From contig NZ_BNCG01000011.1 of NCBI RefSeq assembly GCF_014656355.1, positions 62,001-126,000 of the forward strand: a DNA stretch of 64,000 bases, read 5' to 3'. Below are positions 37,843 to 46,474 of this stretch, one piece after another (the first letter of the stretch is position 1; each line of letters opens with the position of its first letter). Position numbers and translations under genes: made by a program. Below the pieces are notes generated by a model. It was not told the DNA's origin. It was given only the letters and a program-made list of their open reading frames with translations, and made no database searches. The stretch is from Camelimonas fluminis (GTDB taxonomy: Bacteria > Pseudomonadota > Alphaproteobacteria > Rhizobiales > Beijerinckiaceae).

Positions 37843-38856
37843 ATGCCAGTCAATCGCCAGGTCACCATGGCCGCGCGCCCGGTCGGCGAGCCCAAACTGA
37901 CCGATTTCGGAATCGTCGATACGGAAGCGCCCTCGCCTGGCCCAGGTCAGGTTCTGGTGAAAACCCTGTGGCTGTCGCTGGACCCCTACATGCGCGGCCG
38001 CATGAGTGAGGCCAAATCCTACGCCCGCTCCCTGCAGCCGGGAGACGTTATCGTCGGCGGCACCGTGGGTCAGGTGGAAGCCTCCAGCAATAACGCCTTC
38101 AAGCCCGGCGACGTGGTCCTCGGCTACGCCGGCTGGCAGGGTTATTACGTCACCGACGGCTCGGACCTGCGCAAGATCGACCCCGCCGCGGCGCCGATCC
38201 AGAGCCACCTCGGCGCGCTCGGCATGCCGGGCATGACCGCCTACACGGGCCTGCTCAACATCGGCCAGCCGAAGGCCGGCGAAACCGTCGTCGTCGCCGC
38301 CGCGACCGGCGCCGTCGGCGCGCTGGTGGGGCAGATCGCCAAAATCAAGGGCGCCCGCGCGGTCGGCATCGCTGGCGGCCCGGAGAAATGCAAATTTCTG
38401 ATTGATGAGCTTGGCTTCGACGCCGCCGTTGATCACCGCGACCCGGATATGAAAGCGAAGCTGAAGGCCGCCTGCCCGGACGGCGTCGACGTCTATTTCG
38501 AGAATGTCGGCGGCGCGGTGTGGGACGCGGTGTTCCCCCTGTTCAACGACTTCGCCCGCATTCCCCTGTGCGGCCTCATCGCGCATTACAATGACACCGC
38601 CGCGCCCGAGGGGCCGGATCGCCTGCCCGGCCTGATGCGCCAGGCGCTGACGAAACGGCTCACCATCCGCGGCTTTATCGTCTCTGACTTCGCCACTGAC
38701 GGCCCGGCGTTCCAGCGCGACATGAGCCAGTGGCTCCGCGATGGCAAGATCCGTTACCGGGAAGACATTGTCGAAGGCCTCGACAAGGCCCCCGAGGCGT
38801 TTATCGGCCTGCTTCGCGGCAAGAACTTCGGCAAGTTGCTGGTCAAGGTGGCCTGA
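37843..38856 (+). CDS. NADP-dependent oxidoreductase, MDR superfamily (CurA/2-alkenal reductase type)
   Basis: 337 aa with AGGGAGAG before the ATG. Zinc-free medium-chain reductase: the N-terminal GroES-like domain has GQVLVKTLWLSLDPYMRGRM, typical of CurA and leukotriene B4 dehydrogenase relatives; the cofactor domain shows GMPGMTAYTGLLNIGQPKAGETVVVAAATGAVGALVGQIAKIKGARAVGIAGG, with GATGAVG-type Rossmann motif, and GVDVYFENVGG. These enzymes reduce alpha,beta-unsaturated carbonyls with NADPH and often detoxify alkenals. It converges on the marC-like gene. Confidence 0.92.
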   Translation: MPVNRQVTMAARPVGEPKLTDFGIVDTEAPSPGPGQVLVKTLWLSLDPYMRGRMSEAKSYARSLQPGDVIVGGTVGQVEASSNNAFKPGDVVLGYAGWQGYYVTDGSDLRKIDPAAAPIQSHLGALGMPGMTAYTGLLNIGQPKAGETVVVAAATGAVGALVGQIAKIKGARAVGIAGGPEKCKFLIDELGFDAAVDHRDPDMKAKLKAACPDGVDVYFENVGGAVWDAVFPLFNDFARIPLCGLIAHYNDTAAPEGPDRLPGLMRQALTKRLTIRGFIVSDFATDGPAFQRDMSQWLRDGKIRYREDIVEGLDKAPEAFIGLLRGKNFGKLLVKVA

Positions 38857-38886
38857 GCCTCCTCAGGGGCGCCCATGAATGAAACG

Positions 38887-38954
38887 CCCCGGCGGGGTTG
38901 ACGCAGTTTCCGGCGAGCACACGCTGTGAGCGCCGGAAAATGTCCCCGCCGGGG
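38887..38954. terminator. Nested inverted repeat between convergent genes (bidirectional terminator)
   Basis: An outer 11-bp pair CCCCGGCGGGG (38887-38897) with CCCCGCCGGGG (38944-38954) encloses a 9-bp pair TTTCCGGCG (38907-38915) with CGCCGGAAA (38931-38939). Each outer arm is itself nearly self-complementary. It lies 31 bp behind the reductase stop and 10 bp from the stop of the opposing MarC-like gene, so a shared terminator is likely. Confidence 0.6.
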
Positions 38955-38964
38955 CTATTTGCCA

Positions 38965-39621
38965 TCACGCCATGGAGTGCACGAATTCCCGCACGCCCGA
39001 GGCGATGAACTGCACGGCGATGCAGGCCAGCAGGAAGCCCATGATCTTGGTGACCGCCTGAATGCCATGCTCGCCAAGAAAGCGGGCCAGCCAGTCGGCG
39101 CCAGCCAGCACGATCCATGCGATGACGCCAGTGATGACGATGCCGGCCAGGACCACGGCGTAGCCCAGAATCTGGTGATCGGCCGGGATTTGCGAACCGT
39201 AGCCCATCACGATGGCGATGCAGCCTGGCCCCGCGAGGCCCGGCATGGCGATCGGCGAAAATGAAATGTCCACCTCGGCCCGCTTGATGGCGTCCGGCCC
39301 GCCCTTCACCGTATCCGCCTCCCCGTCGCCGGAGAACAGCATGCGGAACGCCAGCACGAGCACGATGAGGCCGCCGGCGATGCGGATGCCCGCAAGCGAG
39401 ATGCCGAACAGCGCGATGATGCCGTTGCCGAGCAGGAAAAACGCCACGAGAATGGCGATGGCGTACAGCGCTGATTTGCGCGCCTGCTGTTGCCTGAACT
39501 GCGCCGACCCCTGACGGGTCAGGCTCAAAAACAGCGGCGCCATGCTGACGGGGTTCATGATCGGCAGCAGCCCGATCACCACCAGCAACACGTGCTTGGC
39601 GGCCGTTACGACGAGATCCAT
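38965..39621 (-). CDS. MarC family integral membrane protein
   Basis: 218 aa from the ATG at 39621, preceded by GGGAGAG; 17 extra upstream codons are open but unlikely. Six hydrophobic helices are visible, with the family-typical LLPIMNPVSMAPLFLSLT in the first, ALFGISLAGIRIAGGLIVLVLAFRML in the third, and SPIAMPGLAGPGCIAIVMGYG in the centre. The role of MarC proteins is unknown despite the name; involvement in multiple antibiotic resistance was not upheld. Confidence 0.9.
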   Translation of the reverse strand: MDLVVTAAKHVLLVVIGLLPIMNPVSMAPLFLSLTRQGSAQFRQQQARKSALYAIAILVAFFLLGNGIIALFGISLAGIRIAGGLIVLVLAFRMLFSGDGEADTVKGGPDAIKRAEVDISFSPIAMPGLAGPGCIAIVMGYGSQIPADHQILGYAVVLAGIVITGVIAWIVLAGADWLARFLGEHGIQAVTKIMGFLLACIAVQFIASGVREFVHSMA

Positions 39622-39799
39622 GGCTCTCCCATCCTGGCGGAGCGCTGTCGGCGCCGCCGGTCCTGACAACAAACACTTTGGGGCGTCGCGCCCGCCTGCC
39701 CGAAGGCATCACGCGACGGCCCGCAGGGCAAAACCGAAAGAGCGGGAACGGGACCGCGTCGCCTGTCCGTTCCTTTGCGCCGCCCTTGTTTCCGGCGAT

Positions 39800-41164
39800 T
39801 CAGCCCGCGCCCTCCCGCGCAACGACGTCCGGCTCCGGCAACTGGCGCGCAAGCGCTTCCGCCCGACGCTCCATGCGCCACACGGCGAGCGACAGGATCG
39901 CCACGGGCACGCCCACCAACGCCGTGCAAATGAAGAACCACGGATAACCGAACCTGTCCGCCAGCAGTCCGGAGGCGCCGCCGACAAATTTTCCCGGCAA
40001 GGCGTAAAGCGAACTGAGCAACGCATATTGCGTGGCCGCCATGGCCGGCGAGGTTAACCCGGACATGTAGGCGATCAGCACCGAGCCGGCGAAGCCGCTG
40101 GCGAAATTGTCGAGACTGATCGACAGGGTGAGCAGCGACAGGTCATGCCCGCGCACGGCCAGCCACGCGAACATCAGGTTGGAGGCCGCCGCCGCCACGC
40201 CGCCGAAGACGAGGCAGGGCATGACGCTGAAACGGGCCGCCGCCACGCCGCCGGCAAAGGCGCCGGCGATGCCGACCCAGACGCCGAACACCTTCGACAC
40301 GCTGGCGATCTCGGATTTGGAGAACCCCATGTCGATATAAAGCGGGTTGGCCATCACCCCGGCGACGAAATCCGGCAACCGGTACAGCGCGATCAGCGCC
40401 AGGATCAGCGCCAGGGCGGGCCCCTTGCGCCGCGCCAGATCGCTGAACGGCTCCACGATCGCCTCGCCGATCGTCGCGCGCCAGCTGCGTGGCCGTGATG
40501 GGGCCGTGTCCTCCGCCAGCCGCGGCGCCGCCAGCACGCCAGCCATGCCGACCAGCATCAACACCGCCATGGCGAGATAGGCGCTGCGCCAGTTGACGAA
40601 ATCCGCGATATACAACGCCCCTGCTCCGGAGCAGAGCAGCGCGAGCCGGTATCCCAGCTGGTAGATGGCCGCCAGCATGGCCTGCCCGTCCTGCGGCGCG
40701 GCGTTGATGCGCCAGCCGTCCACGGCGACATCCTGGGTGGCGCTGGCGAAGGCCACCAGCAGGGCGAAGCCGATCAGTCCCGGCAGAAAGACCGCCGGGT
40801 CTGACATGGCGACGCCGACCAGACCGGCCGCCACGCCGCATTGCGCCAGCATCATCCAGGCGCGCCGCCGCCCCAGCCAGCGGGCGAGCAGGGGCGGATC
40901 AAGCCGGTCCACCGCCGGGGCCCAGACAAATTTGAAGGAATAGGCCAGCGCCACCCAACTCAGCAGGCCAATTTCCGTGCGCGACACGCCGGCCTCGCGT
41001 AGCCACGCGGACAACGTGCCAAACACGAGCAGGAAAGGCAGCCCCGAACTGAAGCCGAACACCAGCATCAGGGCATGGCGCCGGTCCGTCAGGGAGCTCA
41101 AAATGGCGGCGTAACGTTCGCGAATCGCAGGCATGCCGGAGTATGGCGCCACAGGGGGGCTCAT
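39800..41164 (-). CDS. AmpG-like MFS transporter (muropeptide permease family)
   Basis: 454 aa from the ATG at 41164, with GAGG 12 nt upstream; the open frame extends 73 codons further. About twelve hydrophobic helices. Helix 1-2 region LMLVFGFSSGLPFLLVFGTLSAWLREAGVSRTEIGLLSW, then FKFVWAPAVDRL, and SATQDVAVDGWRI are typical of AmpG, which imports anhydro-muropeptides for cell-wall recycling and affects beta-lactamase induction. Length is close to rhizobial AmpG. No recycling genes are adjacent, so the substrate is inferred by similarity only. Confidence 0.85.
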   Translation of the reverse strand: MSPPVAPYSGMPAIRERYAAILSSLTDRRHALMLVFGFSSGLPFLLVFGTLSAWLREAGVSRTEIGLLSWVALAYSFKFVWAPAVDRLDPPLLARWLGRRRAWMMLAQCGVAAGLVGVAMSDPAVFLPGLIGFALLVAFASATQDVAVDGWRINAAPQDGQAMLAAIYQLGYRLALLCSGAGALYIADFVNWRSAYLAMAVLMLVGMAGVLAAPRLAEDTAPSRPRSWRATIGEAIVEPFSDLARRKGPALALILALIALYRLPDFVAGVMANPLYIDMGFSKSEIASVSKVFGVWVGIAGAFAGGVAAARFSVMPCLVFGGVAAAASNLMFAWLAVRGHDLSLLTLSISLDNFASGFAGSVLIAYMSGLTSPAMAATQYALLSSLYALPGKFVGGASGLLADRFGYPWFFICTALVGVPVAILSLAVWRMERRAEALARQLPEPDVVAREGAG

Positions 41165-41333
41165 GACGATGCGGCCTCGACCAGACAGTTCTGGACATCG
41201 CGCCCCAGCAATGCTGGCTTGCACAATACGCCGGCTTCCATAAGGAAAGACGCGGCCAGCTCGCCTGCCCGCCGAAATCGGGCCCCGGTGGTCCGCGCCT
41301 GACGTTCCCGCGGCGCCGAACGAAAGCTTTGCG

Positions 41334-42603
41334 ATGAATTCCCCCGTCTCCCCGTCTCCCGCCCCCCGCGTCGCCGCCGTCATCGGCGCCGGCCCTGCGG
41401 GCCTGATGGCGGCGGAGCGCCCTGGCCGGCGCCGGTCTCGCCGTCACCGTTTACGAGCGCATGCCCAGCCCGGCGCGCAAATTGCTGCTGGCGGGCCGGG
41501 GCGGCCTGAACCTCACCCATTCGGAGCCGCGCGACGCCTTCCTGCGCCGCTACGGCGACGCGGCCCCATGGCTGAGCGGGATGATCGACGCCTTCCCGCC
41601 CGACGCCCTGCGCGCCTTCGCGGCGGATCTCGGCGAACCGACGTTCACTGGCTCCAGCGGCCGGGTGTTTCCGGAGAGCTTCAAGGCCTCGCCGCTGCTG
41701 CGCGCCTGGCTGCGCCGCCTCGATCAGGCCGGCGTCGCCTTGCACACCCGCTGCACATGGCGCGGCTGGAGCGCCGACGGCGCCCTGGCGTTCGATGGCC
41801 CGGACGGCGCGTTTTCGATCACGCCGGACGTCGTCGTTCTGGCGACCGGCGGCGCCAGCTGGCCGCGCCTTGGCGCCGATGGCGGCTGGACCGGGCCGCT
41901 GGCGGACGCAGGTGTCGCCGTGACGCCGCTGGCGCCTTCAAACAGCGGCGCGCTGATCGGATGGTCGGCCTATCTTCAGGACAAATTCGCCGGCCAGCCT
42001 TTGAAGCGCATCGCCCTGACCTGTGACGGCGTGACGGCGCGCGGCGAGGCGGTCATCACCCGCGGCGGCATGGAGGGCGGCGTGGTCTATGCGCTCTCCG
42101 GCGCCATCCGCGCCGCCCTGGCCCGCGACGGCGAGGCCTGCCTGACCCTGAACCTGCGTCCGGATCTCGACCAGAAGGAGCTGGCGGCGCGGCTTGCCGG
42201 GCCGCGCGGCCGCAAATCCGGCGCCACCTGGCTGCGCAAGGCGGCGGGCCTGGCCCCGGTGGCGGTGGCGTTGCTGCGTGAGATTGATCTGGCGGAGGGC
42301 GTCGACAGCCTGGCCGGCGACGCCGCCGCGCTCGCCCGCCGCATTCGCGCCTTGCCGCTCAGCGTCTCCGGCGTGGCCCCGCTGGAGCGGGCCATCTCCA
42401 CCAGTGGCGGCGTGGCGCTGCCGGAAGTCGACGCCCACCTGATGCTGGTGAAAAAACCCGGCGTGTTCGTTGCCGGCGAAATGCTCGACTGGGACGCGCC
42501 CACCGGCGGCTACCTCCTCCAGGCCTGTTTTGCCCTTGGCGCGGCGGCGGCGGAAGGCGCGAAAAGCTATCTGCAGGCCCAAGACAGTCGCCAGGGCAGG
42601 TAA
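41334..42603 (+). pseudogene. FAD/NAD(P)-dependent flavoprotein (HI0933/TIGR03862 type), frameshifted
   Basis: The start and the Rossmann motif (VAAVIGAGPAGLMAAE) are in one frame from the ATG at 41334; the rest (LAGAGLAVTVYERMPSPARKLLLAGRGGLNLTHSEP to the end) is in the next frame. Removing the single C at 41418 joins both into one 422-aa protein of normal length. The family is the BaiN/HI0933-like flavoproteins, with GRGGLNLTHSE, GGVALPEVDAHLM and GEMLDWDAPTGGYLLQACFALG. Either the gene is freshly inactivated or the base is a sequencing error; the rest of the frame shows no decay. If translated from 41461 the product lacks the FAD-binding loop. Confidence 0.85.
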
Positions 42604-42609
42604 TATTCA

Positions 42610-42629
42610 GGCGGCGCGGCCGCGCCGCC
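42610..42629 (+). terminator. 20-bp perfect palindrome behind the flavoprotein gene
   Basis: GGCGGCGCGG followed directly by its complement CCGCGCCGCC, 6 nt after the stop codon and followed by ATTTGA. A hairpin with a 4-nt loop would be very stable. Confidence 0.5.
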
Positions 42630-42868
42630 ATTTGATAGCGGGCGTCCGGATCTGGCGGCAGACCCGTCAGGAACATTGTTTCGCCCCGGCCGCCTGGCGC
42701 GGCAAAATCTTGCAAATATTGCAACCGCGCCGCCCGCAAACAACAACGTCTCCCTGTCCGGCAAACGGTTTCGCCCATATCGCCGGCGCCGGTCTTCCAC
42801 ACCCACGCATTGCCAGACGCGCCGGACACGGCTAACAATTGCCCCGCCCGCCTCGTGTGGTGGGCGAT

Positions 42869-43063
42869 GATCTCAGGGCGGGGTGCAATTCCCCACCGGC
42901 GGTAAGCGGTTTGCCTGGGCGGTTCCTCCGGAAACGCCTGTGCGCCCGCAAGCCCGCGAGCGCCCTGCACGGGTCGCCGGTTTGCGCCGCGCGACGCCGC
43001 GCAGGGGTCAGCAGACCCGGTGTAACTCCGGGGCCGACGGTTACAGTCCGGATGGAAGAGATC
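42869..43063 (+). promoter_or_regulatory. FMN riboswitch (RFN element)
   Basis: The closing helix P1 is perfect: GATCTC (42869-42874) pairs with GAGATC (43058-43063). Conserved blocks appear in order: AGGGCGGGGTGCAATTCCCC, ACCGGCGGTA, AGCCCGCGAGCG, GGTCAGCAGACCCGGTG, TAACTCCGGGGCCGACGGTTA and AGTCCGGATGGAAGAGA. Binding of FMN should lower expression of ribH2, whose ATG is 110 nt downstream. The leader contains an extra GC-rich insertion in one arm (near 42990-43005). A hairpin at 43085-43104 may belong to the expression platform. Confidence 0.95.
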
Positions 43064-43084
43064 GGTTGCAGGGGCGACCAGCCC

Positions 43085-43104
43085 GGCGAAAACAGATTTT
43101 CGCC
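43085..43104 (+). promoter_or_regulatory. Hairpin in the riboswitch expression platform
   Basis: GGCGAAAA (43085-43092) and TTTTCGCC (43097-43104) form an 8-bp stem with a CAGA loop between the FMN aptamer and the ribH2 ribosome binding site. No run of T follows, so translational control or Rho-dependent ending is as likely as intrinsic termination. Confidence 0.45.
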
Positions 43105-43173
43105 CAAGGCCAGCGCCCGTCGTGCGTCCGTATGCCCTGATTCATGCCATGGCAAACAACAAGGACGCCAATC

Positions 43174-43692
43174 ATGAATCAACACGTGTCTTCGGCCAAT
43201 GTTTCCGGCGCCGCCAGCGCCCGCCGCCCCACCCGCATCGCCTTCATCCAGGCCTCCTGGCACCGCGAAATCGTCGACCAGAGCCGCGACGCCTTCCGCG
43301 AGGCGATTGCCGAAAGCGGTCGTGAGGTCGCTGTCGATTTCTATGAGCTGCCCGGCGCTTATGAAATTCCGCTGCTGGCCAAAAAGCTGGCAGAACAGGG
43401 CGGCCATGACGCCATCGTCGCCGCCGGCCTGGTGGTCAATGGCGGCATCTACCGGCATGAATTCGTCGCCGACGCCGTCATTTCGGGCCTGATGCGCGTG
43501 CAGCTCGACACCGGCGTTCCGGTGCTCTCGGCGGTGCTGACGCCGCTCAACTTCCATGAGCATGCCGAGCACACCACCTATTTCTACAATCATTTCAAGG
43601 TCAAAGGCCGGGAAGCAGCAGCCGCCGCCCTCGCGGTCACCGCCGCGACCTATGGCGTTCCGGTCTCGACCGCCAGCGCCAACGCCGGTTGA
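43174..43692 (+). CDS. ribH2: 6,7-dimethyl-8-ribityllumazine synthase, RibH2 type
   Basis: 172 aa from the ATG at 43174 with AAGGA 8 nt upstream. It condenses 5-amino-6-ribitylaminouracil with dihydroxybutanone phosphate to give lumazine, the riboflavin precursor. TRIAFIQASWHREIVDQSRDAF, ELPGAYEIPLLAKKLA, NGGIYRHEFVADAVISGLMRVQLDTGVPVLSAVLTPLNFHEH match the RibH2 (decameric, type II) form of Brucella and Mesorhizobium rather than the housekeeping RibH1. It stands alone behind the FMN riboswitch, as RibH2 does in those genera; ribD, ribE and ribH1 are presumably elsewhere. Confidence 0.95.
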   Translation: MNQHVSSANVSGAASARRPTRIAFIQASWHREIVDQSRDAFREAIAESGREVAVDFYELPGAYEIPLLAKKLAEQGGHDAIVAAGLVVNGGIYRHEFVADAVISGLMRVQLDTGVPVLSAVLTPLNFHEHAEHTTYFYNHFKVKGREAAAAALAVTAATYGVPVSTASANAG

Positions 43693-43731
43693 TCGCCACT
43701 CCCAAACGAAACAACGCCGTCCAGCGCAAAA

Positions 43732-43763
43732 ACGGGCGGCTCCGGAAATCCGGGGCCGCCCGT
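43732..43763 (+). terminator. Terminator behind ribH2
   Basis: ACGGGCGGC (43732-43740) pairs with GCCGCCCGT (43755-43763), with an inner CCGG-AAAT-CCGG hairpin, followed by CATGTTT. A strong stem 39 nt after the ribH2 stop. Confidence 0.65.
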
Positions 43764-43963
43764 CATGTTTGCACGTGTTCACCCGGGCTGGCGCGCCGCC
43801 AGGTCAACGAAGGCGCGCAACGCGCCGGCGGACGAATGCCCCGGGAGGAAATGCCAGGGGGAAAGCGCCGGCTGTGAAGAGGCCCGCCGGAAAAAACGCC
43901 GCCTTCGCGGGCGCGCCCTGTGACGCGCCCCGGCGACGTCTGGCCTTCAGGTCGGGGAGCCTG

Positions 43964-46312
43964 TTACCCCGCCTTCGCCCCGGCGTCCGCCCAAGCGCAG
44001 ACATGGTAGTGGCCGTCGCCATACGCCGTGTCGAACACCTTCAGCCGGCGGAAGTAATGGCCGATGACGCATTCCTCGGTCATGCCCATGCCGCCGTGCA
44101 ACTGGATGCCCTGGGCGCCGACATGAAATCCGGCGCGGCCAATGCGGGCCTTGCTGGCTGAAACCAGCGCCCGCCGCTCGTCCGCATCAGCCAGATCCAG
44201 CGCGCCGAGACCGCGCGCCAGGCTGGCGCGGGCCAGTTCCAGCTCGACGAACATATCGGCGAGCCGGTGCTGCAACGCCTGGAAATCGGCCAGGGCGGCG
44301 CCGAACTGACGGCGCGTGCGGATGTAATCGCGCGTGGTCCACAGCGCCTGCTCCATGGCGCCCACCGCATCGGCGCAAGCCGCCATGATGGCCCGCGCCG
44401 TCATGGCGTCGAGGGCGGCGAACGCCTGGCCCTCCGCGCCGATCAGGGCGTCGGCGCCCAGCCGCGCGCCGTCCAGCACCACGTCGCCGACCTGCTGGTT
44501 GTCGATGGTGCGGAACGGTTTGACGGCGACGCCCGCCGCCGTCGCCGGCACGCGGAACAGGCTGATCCCGTCCGCATCGCCGTCGCCGCCGCTGGTGCGC
44601 GCGCTGACCAGAAACACGTCCGCCGCCGTCGCCCCGGCGACCACGCACTTCAGACCGTCCAGCACCCAGCCGTCGCCGTCCCGGCGGGCGCGCGTTGTCA
44701 CCCATTGGGTTTTGCCGCGCGCCTCTGGTTCATCGTGAGCGACAGCGAAAACCGTTTCGCCCGAAACCAGCGCCGCCAGATCCGCGCTGGCGCCGCAGGC
44801 CGCCAGCAGGGCGCCTGGCGCGACGACGCAACCGATGAACGGTTCGGCGACGAGCCCCCGGCCAAGTTCCCCGGCGATGACGGCGATATCGCCGGCGCCG
44901 CCGCCATAGCCGCCAGCGGCTTCCGGCAGGCCGAGGCCGGTCCAGCCCATCTCCGCGAAACTAGCCAGCACGGCGCGGATATTGTCGCGCGTCGCCGGGC
45001 GCTTGCGCAGATTGCCGAAAGCGTCATGCTTGCGGGCAAAGCCGGCGGCGCTGTCCGCCAGCATGCGCTGGTCATCTGTCAGTTCGCGATGGTTCGCGGT
45101 TTCCCCGCGCAGCAGCAGCCGCGCCAGAATGTTGCGCTGCACCTCGCTGGAGCCGCCATAGATGGTGGCGGCGCGCATGAACAGGAAATCCGCGACCATG
45201 TCGACCGCGTGCGGCTGACCGGGCAGATAGGCGCCGTCGCGATCCTTCGGCTCCGGATAGAAGGCGGCGCCATAAGGCCCCAGCACCTCCACCATCATGC
45301 GCAGGATTTCCTGCTGCAGGCGGGTGCCTTCCAGCTTCAGCACCGATGGCAGGCCGGCGTCGTCGCTGCCGGAGCCGAGCGCGAGCATCACCGCCTCCTC
45401 CAGCGCCAGCATGTCGATTTCGAGCTGGCCGAGGCGGTGGCGCAGGTCGGCGCTTTCGATCAGCGGCCGGCCCCAGCGCTTTTCCACCTTCGCCATGTCG
45501 CGGATCAGCGCCAGATTGCGCTTGTTGCGCGGCACATTGGCGGTGGCCACGCGCTCATTGCCGAGCAGCCATTTGGCGTAGTCCCAGCCCCGGTTCTCCT
45601 CGCCCACCAGCTGGTCGGCAGGGACGATGACATTGTCGAAGAACACCTCGCACAGGCTCTCGCCGCCATCGATCGACTGGATCGGCCGCACGGTGACGCC
45701 GGGTGATTTCAGATCGACCAGCAGGAAGGAGATGCCCTTCTGGGGTTTGGCGTCAGGATCGGTGCGCACAAGGCAGAATATCCAGTCGGAAAAGTGCGAG
45801 TGGGAATTCCAGATTTTCTGGCCATTGACCACGTAATGGTCGCCCTCGCGCACGGCGCGGGTGCGCAGGGAGGCGAGATCCGATCCGGCCCCTGGTTCGG
45901 AAAAGCCCTGGGACCAATAGACCTTGCCCTCGCGGATGTCCGGCAGGAAGCGCGCCTTCTGCTCCGGCGTGCCGAAACGGGCAATGACCGGGCCGACCAG
46001 ACCAACGCCCTGAATATTGTTGGTGGGCGCGCCAGCCGCCACCAGCTCGGCGTCGAAGATGTAGCGCTGCATGGGGCTCCAGCCGGTTCCGCCCTCCTCG
46101 ACCGGCCAGCCGGGAACCGACCAGCCGTTACGATGCAGGATGGCGGAGATATCCAGCATGTCGTCCCGGGTGGGATGCACCGCCGTGCGGTTCCGGCGCG
46201 TCAACGCGTCCGGCAGATTATCGCGCAGCCAGGCGCGCACGTGGGCGCGGAAGGCGTCGTTGTCCAGCTGTGCGTCCGCATGCGCCGGAATGGCGGGGGA
46301 AATCGCGTTCAT
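43964..46312 (-). CDS. Double acyl-CoA dehydrogenase (two fused ACAD domains)
   Basis: 782 aa, twice the usual length. Domain 1 (about residues 15-400) has NNIQGVGLVGPVIARFGTPEQKARFLPDI, QGFSEPGAGSDLASLRTRA, VNGQKIWNSHSHFSDW, and ends IYGGSSEVQRNILARLLLRGE. Domain 2 (about 410-782) has MGWTGLGLPEAAGGYGGG and ends LHGGMGMTEECVIGHYFRRLKVFDTAYG. In heteromeric ACADs of sterol side-chain breakdown (FadE26/27-type alpha2beta2), separate genes encode such halves; here they seem joined. It oxidises an acyl-CoA to the enoyl-CoA using FAD. It is the last gene of the minus-strand unit that starts with the FMN reductase at 50368. Confidence 0.9.
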   Translation of the reverse strand: MNAISPAIPAHADAQLDNDAFRAHVRAWLRDNLPDALTRRNRTAVHPTRDDMLDISAILHRNGWSVPGWPVEEGGTGWSPMQRYIFDAELVAAGAPTNNIQGVGLVGPVIARFGTPEQKARFLPDIREGKVYWSQGFSEPGAGSDLASLRTRAVREGDHYVVNGQKIWNSHSHFSDWIFCLVRTDPDAKPQKGISFLLVDLKSPGVTVRPIQSIDGGESLCEVFFDNVIVPADQLVGEENRGWDYAKWLLGNERVATANVPRNKRNLALIRDMAKVEKRWGRPLIESADLRHRLGQLEIDMLALEEAVMLALGSGSDDAGLPSVLKLEGTRLQQEILRMMVEVLGPYGAAFYPEPKDRDGAYLPGQPHAVDMVADFLFMRAATIYGGSSEVQRNILARLLLRGETANHRELTDDQRMLADSAAGFARKHDAFGNLRKRPATRDNIRAVLASFAEMGWTGLGLPEAAGGYGGGAGDIAVIAGELGRGLVAEPFIGCVVAPGALLAACGASADLAALVSGETVFAVAHDEPEARGKTQWVTTRARRDGDGWVLDGLKCVVAGATAADVFLVSARTSGGDGDADGISLFRVPATAAGVAVKPFRTIDNQQVGDVVLDGARLGADALIGAEGQAFAALDAMTARAIMAACADAVGAMEQALWTTRDYIRTRRQFGAALADFQALQHRLADMFVELELARASLARGLGALDLADADERRALVSASKARIGRAGFHVGAQGIQLHGGMGMTEECVIGHYFRRLKVFDTAYGDGHYHVCAWADAGAKAG

Positions 46313-46474
46313 GCCCTGCTCCTGCTCCCGTCAGGCGCGCCGCTCGTTATATCCCGTTGGCCGGGCGCGGCGTCTGCTTGCGCCGTATGGCAATCCCATC
46401 ATGACAAGGGATATGGCCGGCGTCATGGTCCACGACGCCGGCCACCCCTGCATGCGCCTCATGGCAGGCGCGCG

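Noticed and set aside
37186-38586. 466-codon open frame on the - strand
   Set aside because: Mostly antisense to the CurA-type reductase, whose motifs are complete; translation lacks structure.
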